Source of the DNA: Amaricoccus macauensis
GTDB taxonomy: Bacteria; Pseudomonadota; Alphaproteobacteria; Rhodobacterales; Rhodobacteraceae
Length of the DNA: 64,000 nt
Direction: 5' to 3'
Assembly (NCBI RefSeq): GCF_014201905.1
Contig: NZ_JACHFM010000002.1
Location: 682,001 to 746,000 of the forward strand
Shown: positions 55,027-64,000 of the stretch, piece after piece
Layout of the letters: each line of letters opens with the position of its first letter
Position numbering within the stretch: the stretch's first letter is position 1
Program-made: the position numbers and the translations under genes
Notes under the pieces: generated by a model
Told to the model about the DNA's origin: nothing
The model's database searches: none
The model's input: only the letters and a program-made list of their open reading frames with translations

Positions 55027-56208
55027 ATGCTCCGCATCGCGCTCGTGATCGGTCTGCTCGGCGCCGTTGGCCCGTTCGCGATCGACATGTACCTGCCGGC
55101 CCTCCCACAGGTCGCGGCGGATCTCGGAACGAGCATGCAGGCGACCCAGTCGACGCTCTCGGTCTTCTTTGCCGCCTTTGGCATCAGCCAGCTCGCCTAT
55201 GGCCCGCTGTCCGACCAGTTCGGGCGCAAGCCGCCACTCTACGTCGGGCTCGTGATTTTCCTCCTCGGCACGATCGGTTGCGCCTTTGCGCCGACCATCG
55301 CCACGCTGCTCGTGGCGCGCGTGATACAGGGCATCGGCGCCGCCACGGTGATGGTGATCCCGCGCGCGATCATCCGCGACCTCCACACCGGCCCCGCCGC
55401 CACGCGGCTCATGGCGACGGTGATGCTCGTGATCTCGGTCTCGCCGATGCTCGCGCCGCTCGCCGGCAGCGGCGTCATGGCGGTCGCCGGCTGGCGGTCG
55501 ATCTTCCTCGTGCTCGGTGCCGCCGCCGCCTTCAGCCTCGCCCTGACCGCCTTCGCGCTGGAAGAGACGCTGCCGCCCGAACGCCGCGTACCGGCCCGGC
55601 CGCGCCAGCTCCTTGCCGGCGCCTGGCGGCTCATCCGCGATCCGCAGTTTCTCGGCCTGACCTTCATCGGCGGCTTCGGTATGGCGAGCTTCTTCGCGTT
55701 TCTCGCCAGCGCCTCGTTCGTCTACACCGGCGAGTTCGGCCTCTCGCCCACCGGCTTCAGCCTCGCCTTCGCGCTCAATGCCATCGGCTTCTTCGGCGCC
55801 ACGCAAGCCGCCGCCTCGCTCGGCGAGCGCCACGGCATGGGCCGCGTCGTGCGTCTGGCGGTGACGGGCTTCGCCGGGGTGTCGTGCCTCCTCGTGCTCG
55901 TGGTTCTCGCCGGGTTCGGCAGCCTGCCGGTGATCATCCTCATGCTCCTTGCCGCGAACGCCTTCCTCGGTCTCGTCATCCCGACGGTGGCAGTGATGGC
56001 GCTCGACCCGCACCCGGACATTGCGGGCCTTGCATCCTCGCTCGGCGGCACGCTGCAAATGGTGACCGGCGGGCTGATGATCGTCGCCGCCGGGCCGTTC
56101 TTCGACGGGACGGCACTTCCCATGGTTTCGGCAATCGCGATCGCCGGCATTCTCTGCTGGCTGACCGCACAGGCGACCTTCGGGCGCGCCACCCCTCGGG
56201 TGGCCTGA
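55027..56208 (+). CDS. Bcr/CflA-type multidrug efflux MFS transporter
   Basis: A 393-residue protein with twelve predicted helices. Bcr/CflA (DHA1) marks are GPFAIDMYLPALPQVAADLGTSMQATQSTLSVFFAAFGISQLAYGPLSDQFGRKPPLYVGL (motif A included), RVIQGIGAATVMVIPRAIIRDLH and SPMLAPLAGSGVMAVAGWRSIFLVLG. It probably exports hydrophobic drugs such as bicyclomycin-like compounds by proton antiport; the natural substrate is unknown. prfA begins 3 bases after its stop. Confidence 0.9.
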   Translation: MLRIALVIGLLGAVGPFAIDMYLPALPQVAADLGTSMQATQSTLSVFFAAFGISQLAYGPLSDQFGRKPPLYVGLVIFLLGTIGCAFAPTIATLLVARVIQGIGAATVMVIPRAIIRDLHTGPAATRLMATVMLVISVSPMLAPLAGSGVMAVAGWRSIFLVLGAAAAFSLALTAFALEETLPPERRVPARPRQLLAGAWRLIRDPQFLGLTFIGGFGMASFFAFLASASFVYTGEFGLSPTGFSLAFALNAIGFFGATQAAASLGERHGMGRVVRLAVTGFAGVSCLLVLVVLAGFGSLPVIILMLLAANAFLGLVIPTVAVMALDPHPDIAGLASSLGGTLQMVTGGLMIVAAGPFFDGTALPMVSAIAIAGILCWLTAQATFGRATPRVA

Positions 56209-56211
56209 GCC

Positions 56212-57267
56212 ATGGTGCCTGAGGAAAGGCTCGACCAGATCCGCGCCCGTTTCGAGTTTCTCGAGGCGCGCATGGCCGAAGGGGCAGGGGGCGGCGATCT
56301 GGCGGCCCTCGGGCGCGAGTACGCCGAGCTTCGGCCGGTGGTGGAGGCGATCGCGCACTATCGCGCGCTCCACGCCGAGCGCGACGAGGTGGAGCGCCTG
56401 CGCACGGACCCCGAGATGCGCGAACTCGTCGAGGAAGAGGCCGCGCGCATCGCCACCGAGCTGCCCGAGGCCGAACATGCGGTACAGCTCGCGCTTCTCC
56501 CGAAGGACGCGGCCGACGAACGCTCGGCGATCCTCGAAATCCGCGCTGGCACCGGCGGTGAGGAAGCGGCGCTTTTCGCAGCCGATCTTGCGCGCATGTA
56601 CCAGCGCCATGCCGAGGCGCGGGGCTGGCGCTTCGAGGTCGTCGAGGCGGCGCAGACCGAGCTTGGCGGCTACCGTGAACTGGTCGCCGAGGTGAGCGGC
56701 AAGGGGGTCTTTGCCGCGCTGAAGTTCGAATCCGGCGTCCACCGGGTGCAGCGGGTGCCGGAAACCGAGTCGGGCGGGCGCATTCACACCTCCGCCGCCA
56801 CCGTCGCGGTGCTGCCGGAGGCCGAGGAGGTCGAGATCGACATCCCTGCCTCCGACATCCGCATCGACACCATGCGCGCCTCCGGCGCCGGCGGGCAGCA
56901 CGTCAACACCACCGACTCCGCCGTGCGCATCACCCATCTTCCGACCGGCATCGTCGTCACCTCGTCCGAGAAGTCGCAGCACCAGAACCGCGCGCGGGCA
57001 ATGCAGGTCCTGCGCGCCCGCCTCTACGACCGCGAGCGCGCCAGCAGCGAGGCCGCGCGCGCCGCCGCCCGCAAGGGACAGGTGGGCTCGGGCGATCGCT
57101 CCGAGCGCATCCGCACCTACAACTTCCCCCAGGGACGCCTCACCGACCACCGCATCGGCCTCACGCTCTACAAGCTCGACCAGGTCATGCAGGGCGATCT
57201 CGATGACGTGATCTCGGCCCTTGGCCTCGCAGATCAGGCCGCGCGGCTGGCCGAGCTCGACCCGTGA
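56212..57267 (+). CDS. prfA: peptide chain release factor 1
   Basis: A 351-residue class I release factor for UAA/UAG. Visible are the GGQ motif in [29 protein letters not shown] (peptidyl hydrolysis) and the domain with [56 protein letters not shown] (which contains the RVPxTE region) and [31 protein letters not shown]. It is coupled to prmC by GTGA overlap, the usual prfA-prmC pair. RF1 does not read UGA, so it does not compete with Sec insertion. Confidence 0.97.
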   Translation: MVPEERLDQIRARFEFLEARMAEGAGGGDLAALGREYAELRPVVEAIAHYRALHAERDEVERLRTDPEMRELVEEEAARIATELPEAEHAVQLALLPKDAADERSAILEIRAGTGGEEAALFAADLARMYQRHAEARGWRFEVVEAAQTELGGYRELVAEVSGKGVFAALKFESGVHRVQRVPETESGGRIHTSAATVAVLPEAEEVEIDIPASDIRIDTMRASGAGGQHVNTTDSAVRITHLPTGIVVTSSEKSQHQNRARAMQVLRARLYDRERASSEAARAAARKGQVGSGDRSERIRTYNFPQGRLTDHRIGLTLYKLDQVMQGDLDDVISALGLADQAARLAELDP

Positions 57268-58100
57268 CCATCCGGGCGGCACTCGCGACCGGCACCGAGC
57301 GGCTCAGGACGGTCGGCATCGCCGATCCGGGCCGGGACGCCCGGCGGCTGATGGCGGCGGCGCTCGGGGTTCCGTCCGACCGCCTGACGCTCCTCTCGGG
57401 TGACACGATCCCTGCGGAGGCAGCCGATACGTTCGCAAGGATGATCGCGCAGCGTGTGAGCTTCCGGCCCGTGGCCCAGATCGTCGGGACCAGGGCGTTC
57501 TGGGGCAGGGACTTCACCGTCACCGGGGCGGTTCTCGACCCGCGCCCGGAGACGGAGACGCTCATCGAGATCGCCCTCCGCGGCCGTCCGGCCGCGCGCA
57601 TCCTCGACATCGGCACAGGTAGTGGCGCGATCCTTCTGACCCTGCTTGCCGAATGGCCCGAGGCGCGCGGCGTCGGCACCGACATCGACCCCGCCGCATT
57701 GGCCGTGGCGGCAGCAAACGCCGACCGGCTCGCGATCGGCCCCCGGGTGCAGTTCGTTGAAACCTGCTGGGCCGCCGGCGTCGCGGGGCCATTCGATCTG
57801 GTGGTGTCGAACCCACCCTACATTGCCGCGGCGGAGATTGATGAACTCGCCCCTGACGTGCGCGACTGGGAGCCACGTCACGCCCTCACCCCCGGCCCCT
57901 CCGGCCTTGAGAGTTACGCCGCAATCGCCCCGTCACTCCCGCCACTTCTCGCCCCACACGGACGCGTGCTCGTCGAGATCGGCCCGACCCAGGGCACGGC
58001 GGTTTCTGCATTGCTGCGGGGTGCCGGGCTCACCGAGACCTGCATCCATCCGGATCTCGACCTGCGCGATCGCGTAATCGCCGCCTCAGCGCAAGGTTGA
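57264..58100 (+). CDS. prmC: release factor glutamine methyltransferase PrmC
   Basis: A 278-residue SAM-dependent enzyme that methylates the Gln of the GGQ motif in release factors. It has a helical N-terminal domain ([16 protein letters not shown]), [36 protein letters not shown], the SAM site [16 protein letters not shown] and the catalytic NPPY in [15 protein letters not shown]. The GTG start at 57264 overlaps the prfA stop. Confidence 0.96.
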   Translation: MTIRAALATGTERLRTVGIADPGRDARRLMAAALGVPSDRLTLLSGDTIPAEAADTFARMIAQRVSFRPVAQIVGTRAFWGRDFTVTGAVLDPRPETETLIEIALRGRPAARILDIGTGSGAILLTLLAEWPEARGVGTDIDPAALAVAAANADRLAIGPRVQFVETCWAAGVAGPFDLVVSNPPYIAAAEIDELAPDVRDWEPRHALTPGPSGLESYAAIAPSLPPLLAPHGRVLVEIGPTQGTAVSALLRGAGLTETCIHPDLDLRDRVIAASAQG

Positions 58101-58121
58101 GAAAAGTTTGGGGTTTTCCGC

Positions 58122-58149
58122 TTGTGTTTTCCAACCACCCGCTTATATC
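58122..58149 (+). promoter_or_regulatory. possible promoter of the DUF4167 gene
   Basis: TTGTGT and TATATC are spaced by 16 bases in the AT-richer part of the 199-base gap before the DUF4167 gene. The rest of the gap, to 58299, would be a leader of about 145 bases. I see no riboswitch-like structure in it. Confidence 0.35.
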
Positions 58150-58299
58150 TCGGAGAGATCCTCCGCGAGCGTCCAGGATTATCCTTGCTTGGGACGCATG
58201 GCGGATCGGACAAGTGCACTGACACAACGGGATGATCGTTGACTGCCGCAAGGCGGTTCAACCTGTCCCCACAGCCACCAATGGCGGACAATTCACGGC

Positions 58300-59346
58300 A
58301 TGAGACCATCGAACAAGTCGCGGTCCCGTAACAAGACCGGCAACAGCGGTAGCCACAGCAACAACAATAACAACCAGCGCCGCAACAGTATGGGCAACAT
58401 CATCAACCGCGTGTTCGAGAGCGCGGGGCCCGATGGCAAGGTGCGCGGCACGCCGCAGCAGATCATCGACAAGTATCAGGCGCTCGCCCGCGATGCCCAG
58501 GTTTCGGGTGACCGTGTCGCTGCCGAGAGCTATCTCCAGCACTCCGAGCACTACGGCCGCCTCCTCGGCGAGGCGCAGCGCGTCCAGCAGGAGGCCCGCG
58601 CCAGTCAGGAGCGTGACGGCGATCGCGAGGAGGGTGGTTTCGATCAGCGCCGCCAGCAATCGCAGCCCAACGTGGGCTCCGGCCTCACGATGATCGACAC
58701 CGACGACGGCTTCGACTCGGGCCCGATCGAGACCCCCGAAGGCCGCCGCGGCGGCTACGAGGACAACAGCGGCTTCCAGCGCCGCGACCGCGAGCCGCGT
58801 GAGCAGCGGGTAAACGGCCAGTCGGCCCCCCACGCCGCCGGGCCCGCACCGCAGGCACACGCAGCGCAGGCCGCACCCGCACCGCAGGTGCCCGCCGCGC
58901 AGGCGGCACCCGCACAGGCGCCCGCCGCGCAGGCCGCTCCCGCGCCGCAGGCCGAGCCGGTCCAGCAGGCTACCCCCGCGCCGCAGGATGCCGCTGCGCC
59001 GCAGGCCGAACCAGTGACACAGGCTGAACCGGCACCGCTCCCGGAGCCCGTGCAGCAGACGGCGCCCGAACCCGTAGCGGAACCGCAGCCGGCCGCCCGG
59101 GTGAGGTCCCCGAGGACCCGGCGCGAGGCCGCGCCCGCAGCCGTCGAACCCGTGGCCGCGCCGGACGCAGCCGTGTCCGGGGCCGCCACTCAGGAGGAAG
59201 CCATCGAGCTCGCGGAGCCGGAGGCCGAACCGGCGAAAAAGCCGCGCGCCCGCCGGCGCAAGACCCAGCCGGCCGTCACCGCGACGGACGAGGCCGCTGC
59301 CGCGCCCGAGCCCGCTGCTGCGCCCGAGGCCGCCCCGAGCGAGTAA
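58300..59346 (+). CDS. DUF4167 protein with low-complexity Ala/Pro/Gln tail
   Basis: A 348-residue protein. The N-terminus is basic and Asn/Ser-rich (MRPSNKSRSRNKTGN, then a run of Asn). The conserved DUF4167 core follows at about 30-100 (NRVFESAGPDGKVRGTPQQIIDKYQALARDAQVSGDRVAAESYLQHSEHYGRLL). From about 175 on, it is an acidic/Pro-Ala-Gln tail with repeated APQAEPV-like units, ending in KKPRARRRKTQ and more Ala-Glu-Pro. DUF4167 proteins are widespread in alphaproteobacteria and are thought to bind nucleic acid, but the function is unproven. The tail composition suggests disorder. Confidence 0.9.
   Translation: MRPSNKSRSRNKTGNSGSHSNNNNNQRRNSMGNIINRVFESAGPDGKVRGTPQQIIDKYQALARDAQVSGDRVAAESYLQHSEHYGRLLGEAQRVQQEARASQERDGDREEGGFDQRRQQSQPNVGSGLTMIDTDDGFDSGPIETPEGRRGGYEDNSGFQRRDREPREQRVNGQSAPHAAGPAPQAHAAQAAPAPQVPAAQAAPAQAPAAQAAPAPQAEPVQQATPAPQDAAAPQAEPVTQAEPAPLPEPVQQTAPEPVAEPQPAARVRSPRTRREAAPAAVEPVAAPDAAVSGAATQEEAIELAEPEAEPAKKPRARRRKTQPAVTATDEAAAAPEPAAAPEAAPSE
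58845..59010 (+). repeat. imperfect CGCAG-rich repeat inside the DUF4167 gene
   Basis: The coding DNA for the Ala/Pro/Gln tail consists of irregular units built on GCGCAGGC(C/G)GC and CCGCACCGCAG. It encodes APQ/AAQ/APA steps. Such tracts often vary in length between strains. Confidence 0.6.
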
Positions 59347-59360
59347 GTCCAACGCCGGCA

Positions 59361-59383
59361 GGGGGGCCTACCTGTGGCCCCCC
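59361..59383. terminator. hairpin between convergent DUF4167 and rsmA genes
   Basis: GGGGGGCC pairs perfectly with GGCCCCCC around a TACCTGT loop, 14 bases after the DUF4167 stop. It is symmetric and could stop transcription from both sides, although no T-run is seen. Confidence 0.6.
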
Positions 59384-59471
59384 CGCGATCAGCCAGCGTC
59401 CCGGGCTCCCAGCGTCCTGGACAGCCCGCCCCCGAACCATCCGATTTCGCCAGCCTCTCGACGCCCGCGCG

Positions 59472-60338
59472 TCAGCGCGACGCGTCCCGCTCGGCGACCA
59501 GCCGCGCCAGCCGGCAGAACCCCTCCAGCGACACCTGTTCCGCCCGCTCGGTGGCCGGAATCCCCGCCGCCGCCAGCAGCGTCTCGGCATCGCCGAGCGG
59601 CCGAAGGCTCGCCCGGAGCATCTTGCGCCGCTGCCCGAAGGCGAGCGCCACCACCCGGCTCAGCACCGCTGCATCCGCCGGAAACCGCGGCTCGGCGAGG
59701 CGTTCGAGATGCACGACCGCGCTCGTCACCTTCGGCGCGGGGGTAAACGCCCGCGCCGGGATCTCGAAGGCGATCCGCGCGTTGCACCGCCACTGCGCGA
59801 GAAGCGACAGCCGCCCGTATGCCTTCGAGCCCGGCGCCGCCACGATCCGCTCTGCCACCTCACGCTGGAACATGAGCGTCATGCTCTCCCAGAACGGCGG
59901 CCAGACCGCCGGAGTCAGCCAGCGCACCAGAAGCTCGGTCCCCACGTTGTAGGGCAGGTTCGCCGCGATCCGGATCGGCGGCGTCAGCAACGGCAGGGGA
60001 TCGACGCCAAGTGCATCCCCCTCGATCACCTCGAGCCGCCCCGGATAGGCAGCCGCGATCTCGGCCAGCGCCGGGAGACAGCGCGCGTCCCGCTCGATCG
60101 CCACCACCTTGCGCGCCCCTTCAGTCAGCAGCGCCCGCGTCAGCCCGCCCGGCCCGGGGCCGATCTCCAGCACATCAGACCCGGCGAGATCGCCGACACG
60201 CCGCGCAATCCGTCCGGTCAGGTTCAGGTCAAAAAGAAAATTCTGTCCCAGCGACTTGCGTGCCGCGAGCCCGTGCGTCGCGATCACCTCGCGGAGCGGC
60301 GGCAGTCCGTCGCCGCCCGACCCCCCGGCGCCGCTCAC
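59472..60338 (-). CDS. rsmA: 16S rRNA dimethyladenosine transferase RsmA (KsgA)
   Basis: A 288-residue enzyme that dimethylates A1518/A1519 of 16S rRNA. Features are [19 protein letters not shown], the SAM motif [28 protein letters not shown], and the catalytic NLPYNV, then [34 protein letters not shown] and [14 protein letters not shown]. Its ATG overlaps the pdxA stop (ATGA). The lptD-surA-pdxA-rsmA order is conserved in many proteobacteria. Confidence 0.97.
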   Translation of the reverse strand: MSGAGGSGGDGLPPLREVIATHGLAARKSLGQNFLFDLNLTGRIARRVGDLAGSDVLEIGPGPGGLTRALLTEGARKVVAIERDARCLPALAEIAAAYPGRLEVIEGDALGVDPLPLLTPPIRIAANLPYNVGTELLVRWLTPAVWPPFWESMTLMFQREVAERIVAAPGSKAYGRLSLLAQWRCNARIAFEIPARAFTPAPKVTSAVVHLERLAEPRFPADAAVLSRVVALAFGQRRKMLRASLRPLGDAETLLAAAGIPATERAEQVSLEGFCRLARLVAERDASR

Positions 60339-61324
60339 GCCCGTGCCCGCGCGGCCGCCATGTCGCGCGCCATCCCGAGCGCCGCAATCAGGCTCGACGC
60401 GCTCGCAACGCCCTTGCCGGCAATATCGTAGGCCGTGCCGTGATCCGGCGAGGTCCGCACGAAGTCGAGCCCGAGCGTCACGTTTACCCCGCCGTCGAAA
60501 TCCACCGTCTTGATCGGGATGAGCGCCTGATCGTGGTACATGCAGACCGCCACGTCATAGCGCGCCCGCGCCGCCGGATGGAACATGGTGTCCGCCGGCA
60601 GCGGCCCGGCGATCGTCATCCCCTCGGCGCGCAACCGATCCAGCACCGGCGCTATCACCGTCGCCTCCTCATGCCCCATCGCCCCGCCTTCGCCCGCGTG
60701 CGGGTTCAGCCCGGCGACGGCGATGCGCGGCGTGGCGATGCCGAAATCCGTCCGTAGCCCCGCCTCCGTCACCCGCAGTGTCGCCTCCAGCAGGTCGGGC
60801 GTCAGTGCGCCCGGCACGTCGGCGACGGGGATGTGGATCGTCACCGGCACCACCCGGAGCGCGGGCGCCGCCAGCATCATCACCGGCAGGGCCGCGCCTG
60901 AAAGATGCGCGAGGTACTCGGTATGGCCGGGAAACGCGAACCCCGCGCCGTCCTTCAGGGCCTTCTTGTGGATCGGATTGGTGCAGAGCGCCGAGGCCTG
61001 TCCATCGCGCACCAGCTCCACCCCACGGGCAATGATCGCGATCACCGCCGCCGCGTTCGCCGGATCGGGCTGGCCGGGCAGCGCCGGCGCGGGCAGGGGG
61101 TGCGAGAGCACCGGCAGCCCGTCCGGCATCGCCGCCACCGCGTCCCCGGGCGCCGCGATCTCCCGCACGGGCAGGGCAAGCCGGGCGCCGGTCTCGCGCA
61201 TCAGCGCCACGTCACCGATCAGGAAGAACGGCAACCGCCCGCGCAGGTCCGCCCAGGCCCTGAGCACGATCTCGCCGCCGATCCCGGACGGATCGCCCAG
61301 CGTGAGCGCGACCGGCGCGGTCAT
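60335..61324 (-). CDS. pdxA: 4-hydroxythreonine-4-phosphate dehydrogenase PdxA
   Basis: A 329-residue metal-dependent NAD enzyme of pyridoxal phosphate synthesis. Visible are [50 protein letters not shown] (metal-binding His), [94 protein letters not shown]. Both ends overlap their neighbours by ATGA, so surA-pdxA-rsmA is one operon. Confidence 0.97.
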   Translation of the reverse strand: MTAPVALTLGDPSGIGGEIVLRAWADLRGRLPFFLIGDVALMRETGARLALPVREIAAPGDAVAAMPDGLPVLSHPLPAPALPGQPDPANAAAVIAIIARGVELVRDGQASALCTNPIHKKALKDGAGFAFPGHTEYLAHLSGAALPVMMLAAPALRVVPVTIHIPVADVPGALTPDLLEATLRVTEAGLRTDFGIATPRIAVAGLNPHAGEGGAMGHEEATVIAPVLDRLRAEGMTIAGPLPADTMFHPAARARYDVAVCMYHDQALIPIKTVDFDGGVNVTLGLDFVRTSPDHGTAYDIAGKGVASASSLIAALGMARDMAAARARA

Positions 61325-62259
61325 TTCTGCACGATGAGCGCGTCGCCGAGCAGCTCCTGCAGATAGCCCTGACCGAAACTCGCCACCCGGTCGCTGAAGA
61401 GCCGCTGGCGCAGCTGCTCACGGGCCTCGGGCGTCTCCACGGCGGCGGCATCGGGCGCCTCCTGCCTGATCGAGACCAGCTTGATGAGCGCGAGGCCGCC
61501 GGAGATCGGCATCGGCCGGGTGGTCTGGCCCGGGCGGAGCAACAGGACCTGCGTGCGGAAGTCGGTCGGAAGCTGGGTCGCGGGCACGGGAGGCAGGACG
61601 CCGCCCTGTTCGGCCGTGCCACTGCGGCTGTACTCCTGCGCGACGCTCGCGAAGCTCGTGCCGCGCGAAATCTGGCTGTAGAGCTGGTTGGCGAGCGTCA
61701 CCGTCTCCGCCTCGCCGCGCTCGGCGAACGGCAGGGCGATCTCGGCGAGGTAAAGCATCTCGCGCGGCCGTTTGGCCTGCAATTCCATCGCCTGATCGAG
61801 ATCGGCATCAGTGGGCATCGCCCGGGCGCGGAAGCGGGTGCCCAGCACCTCGCGCCACATCAGCCCGGATTCCACGAAGTCGTTCATGGTTTGCTGATCA
61901 ATGCCGCGAACCGAGAGCACCTCGGTCACGTCTTCGGGCGTCAGGCCGCGGTTGGTCGCGAACTCCGCGATTCCCGTCTGGATCGCGCCCTCGGGAAGAG
62001 TGATCCCGAGGGACTTCGCCGCCTGCACCTTTACCCGGTCCTCGGTCAGCTGCTGCGTCGCGACCTTGCGCAGGTCGCCAGTGGCGCCAAGGGCATCGAG
62101 CAGCTTGACCCGCTGCGCAATGTCGTACTCGGTCACCACGCTCGAGTTCACGGTGAACGCCGGCGCGTAGGGGTTCGCCGCCCTGACCGGCGCCGCCATC
62201 GCCGTCACGATCGTGATCGCGAGGGCCGTGAGGACCCTGGCTGCGAGGACACTCCGCAT
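61321..62259 (-). CDS. surA: periplasmic SurA-like chaperone/peptidyl-prolyl isomerase
   Basis: A 312-residue exported protein. The signal peptide (MRSVLAARVLTALAITIVTAMAAPVRA) precedes the SurA N-terminal domain (FTVNSSVVTEYDIAQRVKLLDALGATGDLRKVATQQLTEDRVKVQAAKSLGITLPEG). One parvulin-like domain follows (EMLYLAEIALPF, GTSFASVAQEYSRSGTAEQGGVLPPVPATQLP). The start ATG has AAGGAG; a GTG two codons earlier is less likely. It assists outer-membrane protein folding, and its neighbour LptD is a known client. Confidence 0.92.
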   Translation of the reverse strand: MRSVLAARVLTALAITIVTAMAAPVRAANPYAPAFTVNSSVVTEYDIAQRVKLLDALGATGDLRKVATQQLTEDRVKVQAAKSLGITLPEGAIQTGIAEFATNRGLTPEDVTEVLSVRGIDQQTMNDFVESGLMWREVLGTRFRARAMPTDADLDQAMELQAKRPREMLYLAEIALPFAERGEAETVTLANQLYSQISRGTSFASVAQEYSRSGTAEQGGVLPPVPATQLPTDFRTQVLLLRPGQTTRPMPISGGLALIKLVSIRQEAPDAAAVETPEAREQLRQRLFSDRVASFGQGYLQELLGDALIVQK

Positions 62260-62277
62260 CGTCACTCCTTCAGACCG

Positions 62278-64000
62278 TCAGGCACCGCGCATGCAGACGC
62301 GCGCCGGCCACTTGGTTTCGCCGTCTCCCCCGAACCCCGAGAGCTTCAACCCGAACGAGACAGAGGTCGAGGGCGGCAGATTGTCGGTGTACGTATACCG
62401 GCGCTGAAGCGAAAGGTCGAACTCGGCGCACTCGTTGCCGTACGTGATCCCGGCCCCGGCCCGCAGGTTGGCGTGCGCGACCGCATCATAGCGCCAGAGC
62501 CCCCGCAGCTCCCAGTTCGGCAGGAATCGATAGCGGGCGTCGAGGGCGATTTCGCTCGTTTCCGGCTGCAAGCCGATGAACGGGTTCGTGTCGTCTTCCT
62601 GAAGGTAGATGTAGGCCGCGCGCAGGCCGCCGCGCTCTCCCTCATAGGCGAGTGCGAACTCGTTCCTCGCGAAATCGAGCCTGTCGGTGAAGAGCGAGCG
62701 GTTCACGAGTGTGAGACCCCAGTCGAACTGCAGCGACACTGCCGTCACGTAGTCCGACCACTGGCCGGCAAGGCCGGTGCCCTCATAGAACTGCGCGTCG
62801 CTCGACGTCGAGCGAAGCACCCGGCCCGCCATCAGCCCGAGCGACCAGCCGGCCGGATCGAGCCGGGTATAGCTCACCCCGAGATTGGCGCGGAACCCGG
62901 TCTCCAGCCGGTCGGTCCCGGGGAAGCGGTTGAGCGAGAACAGGTTGGTGTCGTCGAATTCGACGAGCTGGCTGTCCTCGTTCGGCACATCCGAGTCGCC
63001 GAACGCGTGGGAATAGACGACCTGCACGATCGGCTCGATCACATGCTGGGCGTTCGACGTCGCCTTCATCCACGGCCAGCGCAATTCGATCGAGCCGGTC
63101 GGCACGGTTCGGACATAGGTCTCGGTGTCGCCGGTGGCGCGGGCTTCCCACGCCTGATAGGCGGCGAAGTCGATGCCCGCGACCACTTCGGCCAGCACGC
63201 CGTGGCCGAGGTTGCCATCGCGGGTCCAGTCGCCGCCGCCGCTGGCCCGGAACATGTTCTGGCCGTCCTCGCGAATGATGCCGAGCGAGTCGCCGTTGAT
63301 CCCGAGCGTGCCGCCGCCAAGCCCGGGCGTGGCATAGAGCCGGCGATAGGTGAACTCGGGGAACGCGAAGGGCACGGTTCCCGCATCCACATCGTCCGAC
63401 CCCGCAAGCGCCTGGAACGCGACGGTGCCGAAGGAAACGTACTCATCGAGCATGGTGCGGTGGATTGCCGCCGTGCTGGTCAGGCGGTCCGCGTCCGAAT
63501 AGTCGAACTGGCCGAGATAGCTGTCGTCGCTCGCCCAGTTGAGGTCGAAGTCGCCGATGAAGTCCCGCGGCAGCGCGAAGGCGCCCTGCGCGGACAACGC
63601 CCCCCGGAGCCCGCCGCCATCGCCAAGCCCGTCATCAAGGGCGAGTGAGCCCGCGAGATTGAAGCCTCCGCTTTCGAAGCGTTGCCGGTACTGTCCCTCG
63701 AGGATGCGCGCGCCGCTCGTGGTGATGAACGGCGTCAGCGTCATGTCCGCCTGATCGCCAAGCGTGCGGTAGTACGGCAGCTTGATGCCGAAGCCGTAGA
63801 TCTGTGACGACGACTGAAACCGCGGCAGCAGGATGCCGTTCGCCCGCCCTGCGCCGGGCTCGGGGATGCTTGCCCGCGGCAACCATCCGATCGGAACCCC
63901 GAAGAGCTCGAAACTCGCATTCTCGAAATAGATCCGCTGCGCCGCAGCGTCCCGGATCACCCGGCTTGCCCGGATCGCCCACGTCGGCCGCGTGTCGCCC
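62278..64000 (-). CDS. lptD: LPS assembly outer-membrane protein LptD (partial)
   Basis: The C-terminal 573 residues of LptD; the gene continues past the right edge. At the edge the frame reads TRPTWAIRASRVIRDAAAQRIYFENASFELFGVPIGWLP, the end of the OstA/jellyroll domain. The long beta-barrel follows (LPYYRTLGDQADMTLTPFITTSGARILEGQYRQRF, WRYDAVAHANLRAGAGITYGNECAEFDLSLQRRY), with the conserved C-terminal cysteine region GNECAEF. It inserts lipopolysaccharide in the outer leaflet. The GTG at 63960 is internal, not the start. surA follows after 18 bases. Confidence 0.93.
   Translation of the reverse strand, partial: GDTRPTWAIRASRVIRDAAAQRIYFENASFELFGVPIGWLPRASIPEPGAGRANGILLPRFQSSSQIYGFGIKLPYYRTLGDQADMTLTPFITTSGARILEGQYRQRFESGGFNLAGSLALDDGLGDGGGLRGALSAQGAFALPRDFIGDFDLNWASDDSYLGQFDYSDADRLTSTAAIHRTMLDEYVSFGTVAFQALAGSDDVDAGTVPFAFPEFTYRRLYATPGLGGGTLGINGDSLGIIREDGQNMFRASGGGDWTRDGNLGHGVLAEVVAGIDFAAYQAWEARATGDTETYVRTVPTGSIELRWPWMKATSNAQHVIEPIVQVVYSHAFGDSDVPNEDSQLVEFDDTNLFSLNRFPGTDRLETGFRANLGVSYTRLDPAGWSLGLMAGRVLRSTSSDAQFYEGTGLAGQWSDYVTAVSLQFDWGLTLVNRSLFTDRLDFARNEFALAYEGERGGLRAAYIYLQEDDTNPFIGLQPETSEIALDARYRFLPNWELRGLWRYDAVAHANLRAGAGITYGNECAEFDLSLQRRYTYTDNLPPSTSVSFGLKLSGFGGDGETKWPARVCMRGA

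Noticed and set aside
54730-57282. Long frame antisense to the MFS transporter and prfA
   Set aside because: It covers two known genes; composition is His/Arg/Glu-rich and no start context is visible.

Overview
The window is about 68-69% GC (estimated by eye), gene-dense, and carries gene families and neighbourhoods typical of a Rhodobacterales-like alphaproteobacterium: CcoG/FixH, a Psd-PssA-PmtA phospholipid operon, LysC-PtsP, SurA-PdxA-RsmA, a DUF4167 protein, an LdtR-type MarR regulator and an FDH-N type selenocysteine formate dehydrogenase. No phage, transposase, integrase, CRISPR array, rRNA or tRNA was recognised. No stretch longer than 300 bases lacks a gene. The largest gaps are 19408-19622 (215 bases) and 58101-58299 (199 bases).

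Layout. 1-2186: end of a cbb3-oxidase assembly operon (fixH fragment, ccoG) and a small coiled-coil membrane protein. 2173-7406: an envelope protein with three OmpA domains, UbiA, RsmE and a small membrane protein. 7432-10402: Tgt, then a nitric-oxide detoxification pair (flavohemoglobin and NsrR) divergent around two NsrR-like operators. 10560-12636: phosphatidylserine synthase, its decarboxylase and the PE N-methyltransferase, together a PS to PE to PC pathway. 12799-24409: a carbohydrate locus that I read as beta-1,2-glucan/sophoro-oligosaccharide breakdown. It contains a GH94 1,2-beta-oligoglucan phosphorylase-like protein, a GH144-like endo-glucanase without a signal peptide, a GH3 enzyme, a SASA/SGNH esterase and two SbmA/BacA-like ABC half-transporters, one with a degenerate nucleotide-binding domain. 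24512-30407: YqeY, then sugar-processing genes (aldose 1-epimerase, a YihV-like PfkB kinase, a YihS-like AGE isomerase, DenD-like dehydrogenase) and an AcuI/YhdH reductase. 30545-39052: an orphan FliM/FliN-like protein, a lytic transglycosylase, a PhoR-like kinase, DUF1178, LysC, PtsP and LrgAB. 39056-40180: a DUF2235 hydrolase. 40313-49258: a complete formate dehydrogenase operon with in-frame UGA (Sec), together with fdhE, selA and selB. 49362-53657: ThiE-like protein, enolase, SdhE, the MarR regulator and a RodZ-like protein. 53757-59346: IspG, an MFS exporter, PrfA, PrmC and DUF4167. 59472-64000: RsmA, PdxA, SurA and LptD (cut by the window edge).

How parts work together. The Fdh subunits, their accessory factor FdhE and the Sec decoding factors SelA/SelB form one co-directional cluster with mostly overlapping start and stop codons, and a SECIS-like hairpin follows the UGA; selC and selD are not visible. 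In the glucan locus, depolymerisation (GH144), phosphorolysis (GH94), terminal hydrolysis (GH3), de-esterification and transport lie in two divergent units around 19408-19622 plus the convergent phosphorylase gene. The combination of cytoplasmic-looking enzymes with a heterodimer-like SbmA-type transporter is the most unusual system in the window. Function calls rest on motifs, lengths and synteny read by eye; no database search was run.
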